From Lepus europaeus (taxonomy: Eukaryota; Chordata; Mammalia; Lagomorpha; Leporidae), in NCBI RefSeq assembly GCF_033115175.1, contig NC_084836.1, positions 83,604,253 to 83,668,252 of the forward strand: a stretch of 64,000 nucleotides of DNA. Direction: 5' to 3'. The notes beneath the pieces are model-generated. The model made no database searches, was not told where the DNA came from, and was given only the letters and a program-made list of their open reading frames with translations. The translations under genes were made by a program, and so were the position numbers. This document shows positions 9,635 through 21,165 of this stretch, one piece after another (the first letter of the stretch is position 1; the number at the start of each line of letters is the position of its first letter).

Positions 9635-9972
9635 TTTTAAAATATTTATTTATTTATTTGAAAGTCAGAGTTAGAGAGAGAGAGAGAGGGAGAGAGAGAG
9701 AGAGAGAGAGAGAGAATGATAGCGAGCTTCCGTCTGCTGATTCACTCCTGAAATGGCTGCAACAGCCAGGGCTGGGCCAGGAGCAAGGAGCTTCTTCTAG
9801 CTCTCCCACATGGGTAGCAGGAGTCTAAGCACTTGGGCCATCTTCTTTTGCTTTCCTAGGTCATAGCAGAGAGCTGGATTGGAAGAAGAGCAGCTGGGAC
9901 TAGAACCGGTGCCCATGTGGGACGCCTGTACTTCAGGCGGTGGCTTAACCTACTGCGCCACAGCGCCAGTCT
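9635..9972 (-). mobile_element. CSINE with (GA)n run
   Basis: Complete antisense copy from the tttttaaaatatttatttatt tail complement to ctactgcgccacagcgccag. Its (GA)n run is at 9673-9714. Well preserved. Confidence 0.9.
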
Positions 9973-11671
9973 CATTCTTAGAACTTCAGATGAAGTAATG
10001 ATACCTTCCTTGGATGGCAGCAGTTCTCTATTATCACATTGTACTATTGACTCTTTCGAGCAGGTCCTTCCTAACGACCCGAGCTTCCCTGATCCCTCCA
10101 TCCCAGCCTTTTCCCAGGTTTCCTGAAATAACCTTAGCTCCTTATAGATTTCTGCTAAATTTTAGTCCTAACATCGATGAACTGTTATTCTTTCTGCAGC
10201 TATTTCTTATATTTTTAGATCTCACCTTACTTTCCTGTGGCATTTACACTCTTGTTTCTATAACTTAAAAATTCAGATGGTGGGAAATTTTAACTGTTTC
10301 CTCAGTGCAAATTTGTTCACCTTTTCTATATCATTGGCATTTAATTGTCCTACCTCCAATTCCTATAGCTTTCACTGACTTACAGCTTTTTCACCTATAT
10401 GTTTTCCCGTCAGTTGGAAATTCTTTACTGACTTGTTATCTAAGCTACCTTTAATTAGTATAGTAGGGAGTTTCATCAGGTGCCTTATTATTATCAAGGA
10501 ATTGAATCTAGAGTGCTTTGGGTCATATTCATTTTCTTACTTCATCAACAAGGCATCAAATTTACTCTTACTAATTGATTCTTTCTTCGTAAACAGAAGC
10601 TATTCCTTGTCTTCTTATTTTCCAGGACAGTGAAAACTTACTTTTTGTGCTAATTTAGGTTTTATTATTTTGATAGGGTTTGAAGTAGCTAAACAATGAG
10701 GAACAAGGGCCCTTTAAATCTCCTTTTGAAAATTAGAAACACATTGCTATTCACTATCTTTAGATTCCTCCCCAGCTCTACAGGACTACAAAATAATGTT
10801 TGCTCACTTGGAAAATTAATTAGTTATTTCTCAGGGCTTATTGGAACATTGCTTATTGTCTGTTGAAAGTGATTATCTATTCATGAATTCTCTACCTTGT
10901 GTTATTTCCCTTTTCATGGTCTTTAAAAACATACAGTGAATCTTCCCCAATTCACTTTTTGAATGATTATGGAAATTATCTTCAAGAAGGGGAATTCTTT
11001 TGTATCTCTCAAACTTCCTATAATATAGGAAGAATTCAGAGAGAACAAAGCACATGGTTTGTTAGCAAATAAAAACTGGAATTTTAAATGATAAAAGTTT
11101 TAGGTGCAAAACAAAAGTTCAAATATTAACAGATATATACTAGTTCTATAAGGTCAACTTTGCCCACTGTAGTGAAACAAAAGAGTCAAGGAAAGTCTTA
11201 ACTTTGACCTTCATGCTTTGAGTAATTGTACACTATTTAGTATTAATTTAGACAATCTAGTCTAAGTAAAGAAATTGATGTATAATTTCATTAAACATAT
11301 TGAAAAAAGTTATAAATGTATAGCTGTGTTCTCCGATATACTGCTTTCTATTCTTTTGAAGATATTCTATGATTTCATCATTTGAAGAAACATGGCATGG
11401 TTTATTTATAGGAAACTTCATCACCCAATATCCTTTTTATCTCCTTATGATACAGGAGAGAATGAACCAGAAAGCAGATCCTTACAGGCACATTTTTCTA
11501 GAGCTATTCACCCAACACAACCTTTGTAGATTTATTTTCTCTTTTCAAATCATACAATCAAGAGATCATAACTCACAGAGGATCTAATCACAGTCCTCAA
11601 TTTCTGATGATATACTCCATTCTGCATTAATTTATGTCAGAGTTTATCAGTGGTATCCAGCTTGCAGATAC
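9973..11671. other. AT-rich intergenic stretch, no gene seen
   Basis: About 1.7 kb of AT-rich sequence. Several ORFs of 60-84 codons on both strands have no domain, no start context and no splice signals of note. No recent repeat is recognised, so this may be old unique sequence. Confidence 0.5.
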
Positions 11672-11727
11672 ATTTTATTTATTTATGTATTTATTTATTT
11701 GAGAGGCAGAGTTAGAGAGAGAGAGAG

Positions 11728-11774
<47 letters not shown>

Positions 11775-12019
11775 CTGTCTGCTGGTTCACTCCCCAAATG
11801 GCCAAAATGGATGGAGCTGGGCAGATCTGAAGCCAGGAGCTTCCATGTGGATGCAGGGGCCCAAATACTTGGGCTGTCTTCCACTGCCTTCCCAGGCCAT
11901 TAGCAGATAGCAGAGAGCTGGACTGGAAAAGGAGCATCTGGGACATGAACCGGTGCCCATATAGGATTGTTGGCTCTGAAGGTGGAAGCTTAACTTGCTA
12001 TGCCTCAGCTCCGGCCCCA
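11672..12019 (-). mobile_element. CSINE with GA/CA microsatellite
   Basis: Antisense full-length copy. The microsatellite at 11715-11772 is GA with a short CACACA interruption. The head ends gcctcagctccggccccac. Confidence 0.9.
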
Positions 12020-13169
12020 CAGATTTGTTTAAAATGGATCACAGTGTTAATAAAAACAGTCATAATCCTTTAAAATTAATCATTTCTCAGAGAAATTCAG
12101 ATGTGGCTTCTTTTGGATTAACCAAGGATTTGACAATGTATTTACAATTTAGCTAGTGTTAGTGGCTGCCATTATCTCTTCCCATGTAATAGTGCCTGAG
12201 CTGACCATTTTGTTAGAATTTTCAACCAGCCTTCCAATTCATATGGTTTACATTCCTGACCTGGCACCTAATCATTTGAATCTATGACTTATGGCTTAAA
12301 CAACCTGTGTGATCTCAACTCATTTTGCAGTAGATAATTTTTATAACATCTTTAATAGAACATTAAATACCATGGAAATAGAAGTGTATCCTCTAAATAC
12401 CATTGCTTGGATGTAAAAACAGTTAAATTTAGGCCTCCAGAGCACAGACTTTCAGGGAAATGGAGCAGAGTTGGCCAAAGGTACTCTGTCCAGATCTGCT
12501 AACACAAAATAGACAAACTGACATCACCTCCCTTTCCTGCTAGTGAAAGCCTTTGCAAATGTCCAATATGGTCAGTGGGTTCTGCAAGGCAGTCCTCAGA
12601 GGAATTGCAAGAATAAAAAAAACTCCAGGATTACAAATATGAGAAGAGTAAGATGTTAGAATATGAATTAGTCTATTATTGCTCAAGAGAGGTTAGAGTG
12701 ACATTGTGGGAATATTGTGGATTTGCAGGCAGATTTTGTTTGATGTTGGCTCTGTGTCATTTTAGTCATGTGTGGTTGTAAAGAATGTCACTTGGCCCTC
12801 TTGGCATCAGTGTAACTGGGGATAGGGATCATGTTTAGGGCTAATATACAATGATGATATCCTGGACTACACACTTGCTGACTTCTCTCGTACATCTCAT
12901 GCCTCTTATGGCACACTGGCTGCACAAGCTATGCAGTGCCACACGAAGCCCAGAAGTGTGGTTATATAGAGTACAGCAGTCAACTATGGCCATGGTGATG
13001 TTGTGTAATGAACTGCCCTGAACTCAATGACTTACAAGTATTTTGTTCTTAAGTTATGAGGAGTCTTCAAAAAGTATCCTTGTAGTTTCCTGGGGCTTGG
13101 ATGATCTAGGTAGGCTTGGTTGCAGGTTGGCTCTTGGTATCGAAGTTTGGTTGAGGTCTATGCCACACG
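12020..13169. other. Intergenic, no gene seen
   Basis: Unique-looking sequence. Apart from a TCTTCAAAAAGTAT motif at 13068-13081 resembling a MITE terminus, nothing is recognised. Confidence 0.45.
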
Positions 13170-13345
13170 GATTTAAAAGATTTCATTGAAATGAAATTAA
13201 AAGATAATTTTATTTGGCACAAAAATTTTAAATCCATGCGTATGAAGAGTCTCAAAAAGTTCATAACATTTATTATGAAAAACTATGGATTTCAATTTTT
13301 TGCACTGCCCCACCCCCAAAAATATTCCCTGAACATTTTGAAGAA
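13170..13345. repeat. Mariner-like palindromic MITE remnants
   Basis: Two diverged arms of a palindromic element: one at 13186-13242 (aattaaaagataattttatttggcac... aaatccatgc) and a second at 13248-13345 (ctcaaaaagttcataac... atgaaaaactatggatttcaattttttgca... gaacattttgaag). Related copies occur at 21.1, 28.2, 38.4 and 60.4 kb. The mariner/Tc1 assignment is an inference from the palindromic termini. Confidence 0.55.
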
Positions 13346-14577
13346 AGCTGTGTTTGTTTGGAAGGCTAGGCTGAAGTGAGAGCAGTGACCCAAGGTTCTC
13401 CTTATGGCTTATTACTGGAGCACAAACCTGAACCAAATCATCAAAGACCCTTCGGGCCTCTGTGTCAGTACTGTCGGGTTGTATTCCACTGGCAAAACAA
13501 GCCACTATGGCTAACCCTAACACTGTCCATAGTGAGACCATGAAGAAGACAATATTTGCTCAACAGTAATCAAAACTATCATACCAAGCAAGATCCAGCA
13601 TCTAAAGTCATTTTTATTAAAAAGTGTATTTTCACAAGTTATCATAATTTAAATGATTGGTTCCAGGACCATTTTAAAGGGTTAATTAAAAATCGATATC
13701 TATAATGAATTGGGGGGTGTTATTCTTACATGTTGAGAAAGAAAATTGGAAAATCTCATTTCTGTATGGAAGAGTGACTCATTCTTCCCGTTGAAGCCTG
13801 CAGAGTTAGAGCGTGTATCTTCTGAAGAGCCAGCAAGTGTTGGTGGGGCCTGAATCTTACTTGAATGGCAATGTTTAGGGTGCTGACAACATAAGCAAGC
13901 CTTATTTTGCCTCCAGATGAATCAACCCAGACTCAACGATCATAATTGTATGAGACCCAGCACGGAGAATAGATATTAGGATCCAGCTCTGACCTTAGCC
14001 TGTGGGCACCATCCAGGTTGTAGTTCCTTATTTGTATTAACCAGAGGTTTTTTTTTTTTTTTTCCTCGTGGGTACAAGCAACAGATGTGGGTATCCTATG
14101 TAGAATCTTTACTCCTATGTCAAATGCCCACCATTCCCTAGTAATTTTTATAGAATCTCACTAACTTGACTCGTAGCATGTGGCCAATTCTTCTCCAACT
14201 ACAGGGTCCAAGCATTGGAATCAGCTTCCAGGTGAGGCCTCTGTGTTGTGCCTTCTCTGGGAGCTGACCTGTGACTTTAGCTTATGTTAAGCCATGTGGA
14301 CTTAAGAAGGAAGAAGAAAACAAGGGGGGGGGGGGAGTCTTCCCTCTAGGAAGGGCAAGGTGCATATGTCTATTACAGTTCCTGTTCACCAAATATGGAC
14401 AGTGAGAGAGGGGCCAATTTATGAAACAGAAACACATTCAAAGATGTTGACCAAAATAAAGCTAAACTGCTGTAAAGGAGCTGGTGCTGTACTAACACAC
14501 CCTCTAGACACTGAGTAGAGAGAGTGACATTTGATATCCTGGTTATTTATTAATGGATGTTAAGAATGACTATTCCA
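13346..14577. other. Intergenic with poly-T and poly-G runs, no gene seen
   Basis: Contains a T-run (14048-14063) and a G-run of 11 at 14324-14334. A 114-codon minus-strand ORF (13197-13541) overlaps the MITE arms and is not credible as a gene. Confidence 0.5.
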
Positions 14578-14905
14578 AGGCTGGTGGTGTGGTACAGTGG
14601 GTGAAGCAGCCACCTGTGATGCCAGCATCCCATATCGAGTCCCAGCTACTTCACTTCAGATCCAGCTTCCTGCTGATGCTCCTAGGAAGTCAGAGAAAGA
14701 TGGCCCAAGTGCTGGGGTCCCTGCCCACCCATATAGGAGATCTGGATGGAGTTCTAGGCTCTTGACTTCAGCTTGGTCTAGTAAGTGCTGTTGCAGCCAT
14801 ATTGGGAGGGACCCAGTAGATGGAAGCATGCTCTGTCTCTCTCTGCCTTTCCAATAAACAAATAAATGAGTGAATAAGTAAATAAATAAATATATCTTTT
14901 AAAAA
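14578..14905 (+). mobile_element. CSINE, sense
   Basis: Head (ggctggtggtgtggtacagtgg), body and (aaataaat)n tail leading to atatctttt. Moderately diverged. Confidence 0.9.
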
Positions 14906-15874
14906 TTTTTATAAAAAGAAGGACCTTTCTTTTCTATATTCCCAATAGCAATGATAAAAGCTTAACAAATGGCTTAGACGTATCACTAACTTAGGTCTGT
15001 CTGGTGACTTGTTGATGATGGGTCGACACCGCTAGTGAAAGTATGGGGGTAGCTTCATCAAATACCGTGTTCAGTCTTCATGAGGGAAAGTCAATCATTT
15101 TATCATGCAGCAGTTTGTGAATGCTAGGATTCAAATGGTGATAAGAAGAAATCCTTAAAAAGATATCTATCTATGCTAAATGTGTGTATCTATCTATATA
15201 TGTGTATGTATATCTGTATATTTTTCCACTGGCAGGGAAAGCAGGTTTTTTTCCTCAATTGCATACGAGATGACAAAATCATGTCAACCTTCGCCATTGC
15301 CCACAGTCCTTTATGTATAATTACATTGTTTCTTCAAGGTGCCCTTATTACTTCTCTCATTTTTCCCAGGAGACGTGCACCAGAAGGAGCTGGCAAGTTT
15401 CCTTGGCAAGAACAGATGAATAAATAAAGAGCATGAGCTTGCGTCTTTTTGCTGAAGTGATTTGTCAAACACCACGGTTCTCTGGCTGTTTTCAGATTTT
15501 CAGGGTTGTGTTCAGCCTTAATCGGGGTGAATCTTAAAAGCTAAATCTGAACAAATTGAACAGAGGGTTTTGGTAGAGCATGATGTCAATTCTTCACATG
15601 TGGCTGAGTACAGCTGTCTGAAGGCATTTCAACCATATGTTGAAGAGTTGGACAATGGTGAATTCCCCCTCACTTTTGTCTAATTTATTGAGTGGTGAGT
15701 AAATGGGGCAATCTTATGAAGAATAATTGACTTTGATATCCAAGAAAGAACAAAGTCTCTAAGCAAGAGATCTTTGAGGGTCTGCCACTTATTGCAAGTG
15801 CCAAGTGGTGAATATGGATACATTGGGTTCTAAGTTTATAATATCTTTGTAATTTCCTCTGTTGTGAAGCATTG
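14906..15874. other. Intergenic, no gene seen
   Basis: AT-rich, with a TATC/TGTA-rich simple patch at 15164-15220. No coding signal. Confidence 0.45.
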
Positions 15875-16181
15875 GGGTTGGAGTTGTGGCATAGCAGGTT
15901 AAGCCACCGCTTGCAACACTCCCATCCCATATCAGAGTCCAGGTTCAAGTCCTGGCTGCTCCATTTCCAATCCAGCTCCCTGCTACTGCAGCGGGAAAAG
16001 CAACAGATGCTGGCCCAGGTACTTGGACCTCTGCCACACACGTGGAAGACCCAAATGAAATTCCAGGCTCCTGACTTTAGGTTGGCTCAGCCCTGGCCAT
16101 TGCAGTCCTTTGGGGAGTGAACCAATGGATGGAATCTCTGTCTCACTCTGCCTTTTCAGTAAATAAATCTTGAAAAAAAAT
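15875..16181 (+). mobile_element. CSINE, sense
   Basis: Starts at ggggttggagttgtggcatagc and ends cttttcagtaaataaatcttgaaaaaaaa. Diverged older copy with short tail. Confidence 0.88.
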
Positions 16182-17836
16182 TGTGATGTATTATTATGTC
16201 AGTTCCAACAATGTGTGGTATATATGTCTTCTTGTTTCTGTTTTCCACCTTCAGATCTCCCTTTCAGCCTTCTTCACTGGGAACTGTGCCTGGATACTGA
16301 CTTTTACGCACCATATCAATGAGATGCATTGTTTTATGGCTTCCCATGGGAATTAGCCAACAGGGGGTGTTGTTTTGAAAAATAGAGAATGGATAGGAGA
16401 GCCAGTTCAGGGCTTTTATCTTCTACATGCCTCCCTACTGGCTCACTGTGTATTGACTTCATCCTGTCATGGAGTCTGTTCCAGCTTCCATTGGCCACCA
16501 TGTCTCCTTCTTCTTTAGCTTTAATAGGGTAATGGCGCCAGTAAGTCTCCAATCCCAGGGTGTTCATTATGCTCCACTGGGTTTGCTTGTTCCTCCCATA
16601 CATTTTTAAATAGTTCCTTGCTAAACTCTCAATTATTACACTCATGTATACCATTCTTTCTGTCTTCCTGGCACCTTAATGGACATAAAACCTATATGAA
16701 ATATAACATGTGCTATATATTTTCAGGACATAGGATGCATTTACATTTGACTTAATATATATTTCAACAGAACTCTTGTGATGAATACAAGTATAACCAA
16801 AACACATCTCAGCTTTGTGGGAGGTTGGCTGGAAAAACACAGTAGCCAACATAAACAAAACAAAAGAATATAACACAGAAGGACAAAAAAATGTGACATA
16901 TATTGGGGCAAGAATAATAATATTAAGAAAAACCATGTGAAGAGGCCAGGGAAAATAGGAAAGTCAAGATATTTAGGAAAAGACCGCAGGACAAGCAACA
17001 AGAATTCAGTGTTAATCTAGAAATCCTGTATCTGAGGAATAGAAAATGGCAGAAATGAAAAAGGAACTTTGAAAAAACTACTACTACTAATAATAATGCT
17101 CCAAGCTCACTGATGAAACTATGTGAGGAAGGGAAGGACTATAGCTGGGTGATAGCACCGAGAGCCACCATCCCCAGCAGCAGCTGGTGGCTCTGTCTGT
17201 GGTGCTGCCTAGACCAGGGCAGCTGTGCCTGTCCTCTCTGCAGAGCAGGTGAGCTGAAAGAATTCTTAGTGCCTACCTGATGTGCTTTCAGGCCTCCCTG
17301 GAAATTACATGGTTCTAAAGGCATCTTCCAGGAGAGCAAACCATACCAGGCTAACAGAAGAAGAAGGGGGATATCTCATTTGTCTCCGAGCTATTACACA
17401 TTTGTCCATGATTGATGCTAGCATTACTGCTGCTGACAATTGATCTGAGCACATTACCATGCCAAAACAATTCACCATGAAGATAAGCACAAATATGAGA
17501 ACCCAGAGAAGCATTTTCAAAATGAGAGGTCAGGGTAAAAATAACTAAATCCACAACCTGGAAATATTCCAAATGTCTGTATATAAGAATGGGACAGAGT
17601 TCCTTTTATTTCCTACGTTAATTTAAACTGGGCTGAAAGATGATTATCACATGTTCCAAATATCAGATAAACATTGTTAAAAAGTCTAAGATGAGACTAA
17701 ATTAGCTGATACACGCAAAGTATTTCTGGATTTTGGAAGAAATCACAACTTTATCTAAGGTTTATTTTATTATATGACTATTATTGTAATAACACCGGTG
17801 AAGAGAAAGACATATATCTTTTCTTCAAGGCATTTT
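16182..17836. other. Intergenic, no gene seen
   Basis: Contains ORFs of up to 106 codons on the minus strand (16334-17572), none with recognisable domains. A local GC-richer patch at 17155-17310 has no CpG enrichment. Old repeats may be present but I cannot name them. Confidence 0.4.
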
Positions 17837-17852
17837 CAATACGATAATTTTT

Positions 17853-18182
17853 TTTAAAGATTTATTTATTTATTTGAAAGTCAGAGTTACACAGAGAGAG
17901 AAGGAGAGACAGAGGGAGAGAGGTCTTCCATCCGCTGGTTCACTCCCTAGATGGCTGCAATGGCTGGAGCTGCGCCGATCTGAAGCCAGGAGCCAGGAGC
18001 TTCTTCCAGGTCTCCCACGCGGGTGCAGGGGCCCAAGGAATTGGGCCATCTTCTACTGCTTTCCCAGGCCATAGCAGAGAGCTGGACTGGAAGTAGAGCA
18101 ACCGGGTCTCAAACTGGCGCCCATATGGGATGCCAGCACTTCAGGCCAGGGCGTTAACCCACTGTGCCACAGCGCCAGCCCC
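17853..18182 (-). mobile_element. CSINE with perfect 16-bp target-site duplication
   Basis: Near-consensus antisense copy flanked by caatacgataattttt at 17837-17852 and 18183-18198. The tail complement (taaagatttatttatttattt) and the head (ctgtgccacagcgccagcc) are intact, so this is a recent insertion. Confidence 0.95.
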
Positions 18183-18419
18183 CAATACGATAATTTTTAA
18201 TGGAAACAGAACATACAGTTTCTTAGAAAATATCAGATATATAATTAATGAGAACTGTGTATCTACCTGGAAGTTTTGAGAAGCTTTGCCATTACCTTAA
18301 GTTTGAAAGGTAGGATCTAATTCTAACAGGAGCATTGAAATGAAACTACTCTATGGATTAGAATGAATTGATGTGAGGCTGGATGGGAAAAGGAAATGGA
18401 AAAAATTGCAATGAGGGAG

Positions 18420-18741
18420 GGCAGGCGCCGTGGCACACTAGGTTAATCCTCCGCCTGCAGTGCTAGCATCCCGTATGGGCGTCGGTTCTATTCCCTGCTG
18501 CTCCTCTTCCAAGCCAGCTCTCTGCTGTGGCCTGGGAAAGCAGTAGAAGATGGCCCAAGTGCTTTGGACCCTGCACCCCATGGGAGATGGGAATAAGCAC
18601 CTGGCTCCTGGCTTCAGATTGGCACAGCTTTGGCTGTTGCAGCCATTTGGGGAGTGAACCAACAGAAGGAAGACCTTTCTGTCTCTCCCTCTCACTGTCT
18701 GTAATTCTACCTGTCAAGTAAATAAATAAAATCTTTAGAAA
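18420..18741 (+). mobile_element. CSINE, sense
   Basis: Head gcaggcgccgtggcacactagg with the aatcctccgcctgcag variant of the CSINE2 type, ending gtcaagtaaataaataaaat. An imperfect duplication (aaaaattgcaa..agg) surrounds it. Confidence 0.9.
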
Positions 18742-19181
18742 AAAATTGCAACAAGGAGAATAGGAATCTCGAGAGCTCACCGTACGTCAGAAGGAAGTAT
18801 CCTCTCAGTTTTGTGATCAAGTTCTCAAAAAACACAATGTAGATTGACAATCCTTTCCATCATCAGCACTCAGAAATGCAAGCACTTGGAAGTCACCTTG
18901 TGTTCTAACTCTTGCCCTTCACCTTCTGATCTCGGAAAAGTCTCTGAGTATGGTGACAAGAACATTAAAAAAAAATCTCAAGACACAGGTTCTCAACCTT
19001 ATCACAGTGATGTAGAGAAAGCTGTGTAGCCTTTGGTACTTGGTGTCTCCTCCATGCTCCTCCCTTTTACCTTCCCCTCCTCCATATAATACTTGAGTTA
19101 TCTGGTCCAGTAAGTCATCCTAGTTTTTAAATAAACATACATGAACATAAAAAATACAAAAAAAGATTAAAAGTAACCCAG

Positions 19182-19517
19182 AAGGGGCCAGTGCTGTGGC
19201 GTAGCAGGTAAAGCTGCCGCTTGCAGTGCCAGCATCCCACATGGGTGTCGGTTCATGTCCTGGCTGCTCCACTTATGATCCTGCTCTCTGCTTATGGCCT
19301 GGAAAAGCAGCAGAAGATGGACCAAGTGCTTAGGTCCCTGAACCAGGGTGGGAGACCAGCAGGAAGCTCCTGGCTTCTGGCTTTGGATCAGCTCAGCTGT
19401 GGACCTTGCGGCCATTTGGGGAGTGAACCAGTGGATGGAAGACCACTCTCTCTGTCTCTCCCTCTCTCTGTAACTCAGCCTCTCAAATAAATATATAAAT
19501 CTGCAAAAAGAAAAAGG
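19182..19517 (+). mobile_element. CSINE with 13-bp target-site duplication
   Basis: Flanked by aaaagtaacccag at 19169-19181 and 19518-19530. Complete from ggggccagtgctgtggcgtagc to an aaataaatatataaatc tail. Confidence 0.93.
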
Positions 19518-19847
19518 AAAAGTAACCCAGGGATCAGTCGAGTTTCTTCAATTCCCTGAGATTTGATTTGGCTTGTTGCACAACCCAGTAGGATGGCCTG
19601 GGGGAATCTTAATCCTCTTCAAGGTATCTGAAAGTTTTTGCAGATTACTCAGTTATACTTGTCTTCATTCTCAGACTTGTGTGTTCACATTGGTGATTTT
19701 AGACAGAATTGCATTAACTCAGACATGGACCTTGAGACCCCTGTCTCCAAAACTTGCTCATCCAAACCCACAAAATTCCTCAAGAGTACCATTGCCAGGG
19801 AACTAGCAGGAGGCAGCCTTTACTGAAAGCAGGTGTTATATGATTAT

Positions 19848-20166
19848 TGTTTTAAAGATTATTAATTGATTTGAAAGACAGAGTTACAGAGAGAGAGCGG
19901 GGAGAGAGAAAGAGAGTGCTTCCATCTGCTGGTTCACTCTCCAAATGGCTATAACAGCCAGGACTGGGCCAGGCTGAAGCCAGGAGTCAGGAGCTTCTTT
20001 CAGGTCTCCCACATGGGTGCAGGGGCCCAGGGATTTCGGTCATCCTCCACTGCTTTATCAGGTGAATTAGCAGGGAGCTGAATTAGAAGTGGAGCTTCTG
20101 GGACTCACACTGGCACCAGTATAGGATGCTGGCTCTTCTTAACCCACTGTACCACAATGCTGGTCC
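19848..20166 (-). mobile_element. CSINE, antisense
   Basis: From the ttttaaagattattaattgattt tail complement to ccactgtaccacaatgctgg. Flanked by a short likely duplication (aggtgttata near 19831 and 20176). Confidence 0.88.
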
Positions 20167-20880
20167 CAGAAAGAAGGTGTTATAGAAATTAAAAATACTT
20201 TTCCTGTTACAGTGATTTTAATACCACTAATAAATTGATCATACAATAATAGAAACATGGAAGCTTCCTTAAAATGGCATAAAATAAGTAACTATAATAG
20301 ACAGACTATACTTGAATAATTGGTGCAGTCTAGAAAAATGCTAATGGGACAAAATACTCAAAAATAGAGACTGAATTATTCAATTTCTCTGAAGATTTGT
20401 TCCTATTAGTAGGGAAGAAATGTAACAAACATGCAGTGTGGCTATCCTTGGACATTTATGAGATGGTTTAAAACAAAAATAGGGCTCAGATACCTGTCAA
20501 GGCTTCGAATTAAGCAATACATTGTTTCTTGCTTATAGCTGCACTCTTCCACCTCGCACAAGTTTAGTTCAATAGATATTTCCCCATTGTGAACAAGGTA
20601 AAGCAAAATGCATGTCATGAATCTCTTTCTCAAACTGGGGCAATATGTTCTGAGGAGTTTCTGGGGTCATTGCTGAGGGTCTATTTTGACAACTCTGGTC
20701 ATAATTTTTGGTTAACAGGGCTAATGATGATGCAAAACAAGAGTCAACATTCTCTTTTAGTCCTACTTCAAACCAGATCTCAAAATATGTTAGCAAAATT
20801 AGAAAAGTACATTCACATTAGCAAAATATGTTCACAATCAGAACAAAATTCCACCTGCTTACCAGAGTCTGATATACAGT
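20167..20880. other. Intergenic, no gene seen
   Basis: AT-rich. A 136-codon ORF at 20589-20999 runs into L1M sequence and has no domain. Confidence 0.45.
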
Positions 20881-20884
20881 CAAA

Positions 20885-21075
20885 CAAAGACCTTAACATG
20901 CAAAATTTTAGTCAGGTAGGAGGATCAAGTTTAAGGGATCTATTGTACAACATGGTGACAATTGTTAACAACAGTTGTTGTGCTCTTTACAATGACTAAG
21001 AGAGTCGATTATAAGTATTCTCAATGCACCAAAATGATGTTTGTGAGTGAATGCATACTAATTTCCTCAATCTAG
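20885..21075 (+). mobile_element. Ancient L1M 3' end fragment
   Basis: Contains the diagnostic mammalian L1M 3' block: ggatctattgtacaacatgg, a tgacaattgttaaca block, then gactaagagagtcgatta and ttctcaatgcaccaaaatga. Strongly diverged and lacking a tail, so it predates the CSINE and rabbit L1 activity. Confidence 0.65.
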
Positions 21076-21084
21076 AAATTCCAC

Positions 21085-21165
21085 AATGAATTTTTTGCAT
21101 CAAAATAAACTTAATTTTAGTTCCATCTTCCATGAATTTTTTGAAGTGCCTTCATATTTTTAAAA
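21085..21165 (-). repeat. Mariner-like MITE, one arm
   Basis: Matches half of the palindromic element: ttttttgcatcaaaataaactt followed by ccatgaattttttgaagtgcc. It directly abuts the L1M fragment. Confidence 0.5.

Noticed and set aside
20589..20999. 136-codon ORF
   Set aside because: It enters an ancient L1M 3' UTR and shows no domain or codon bias.
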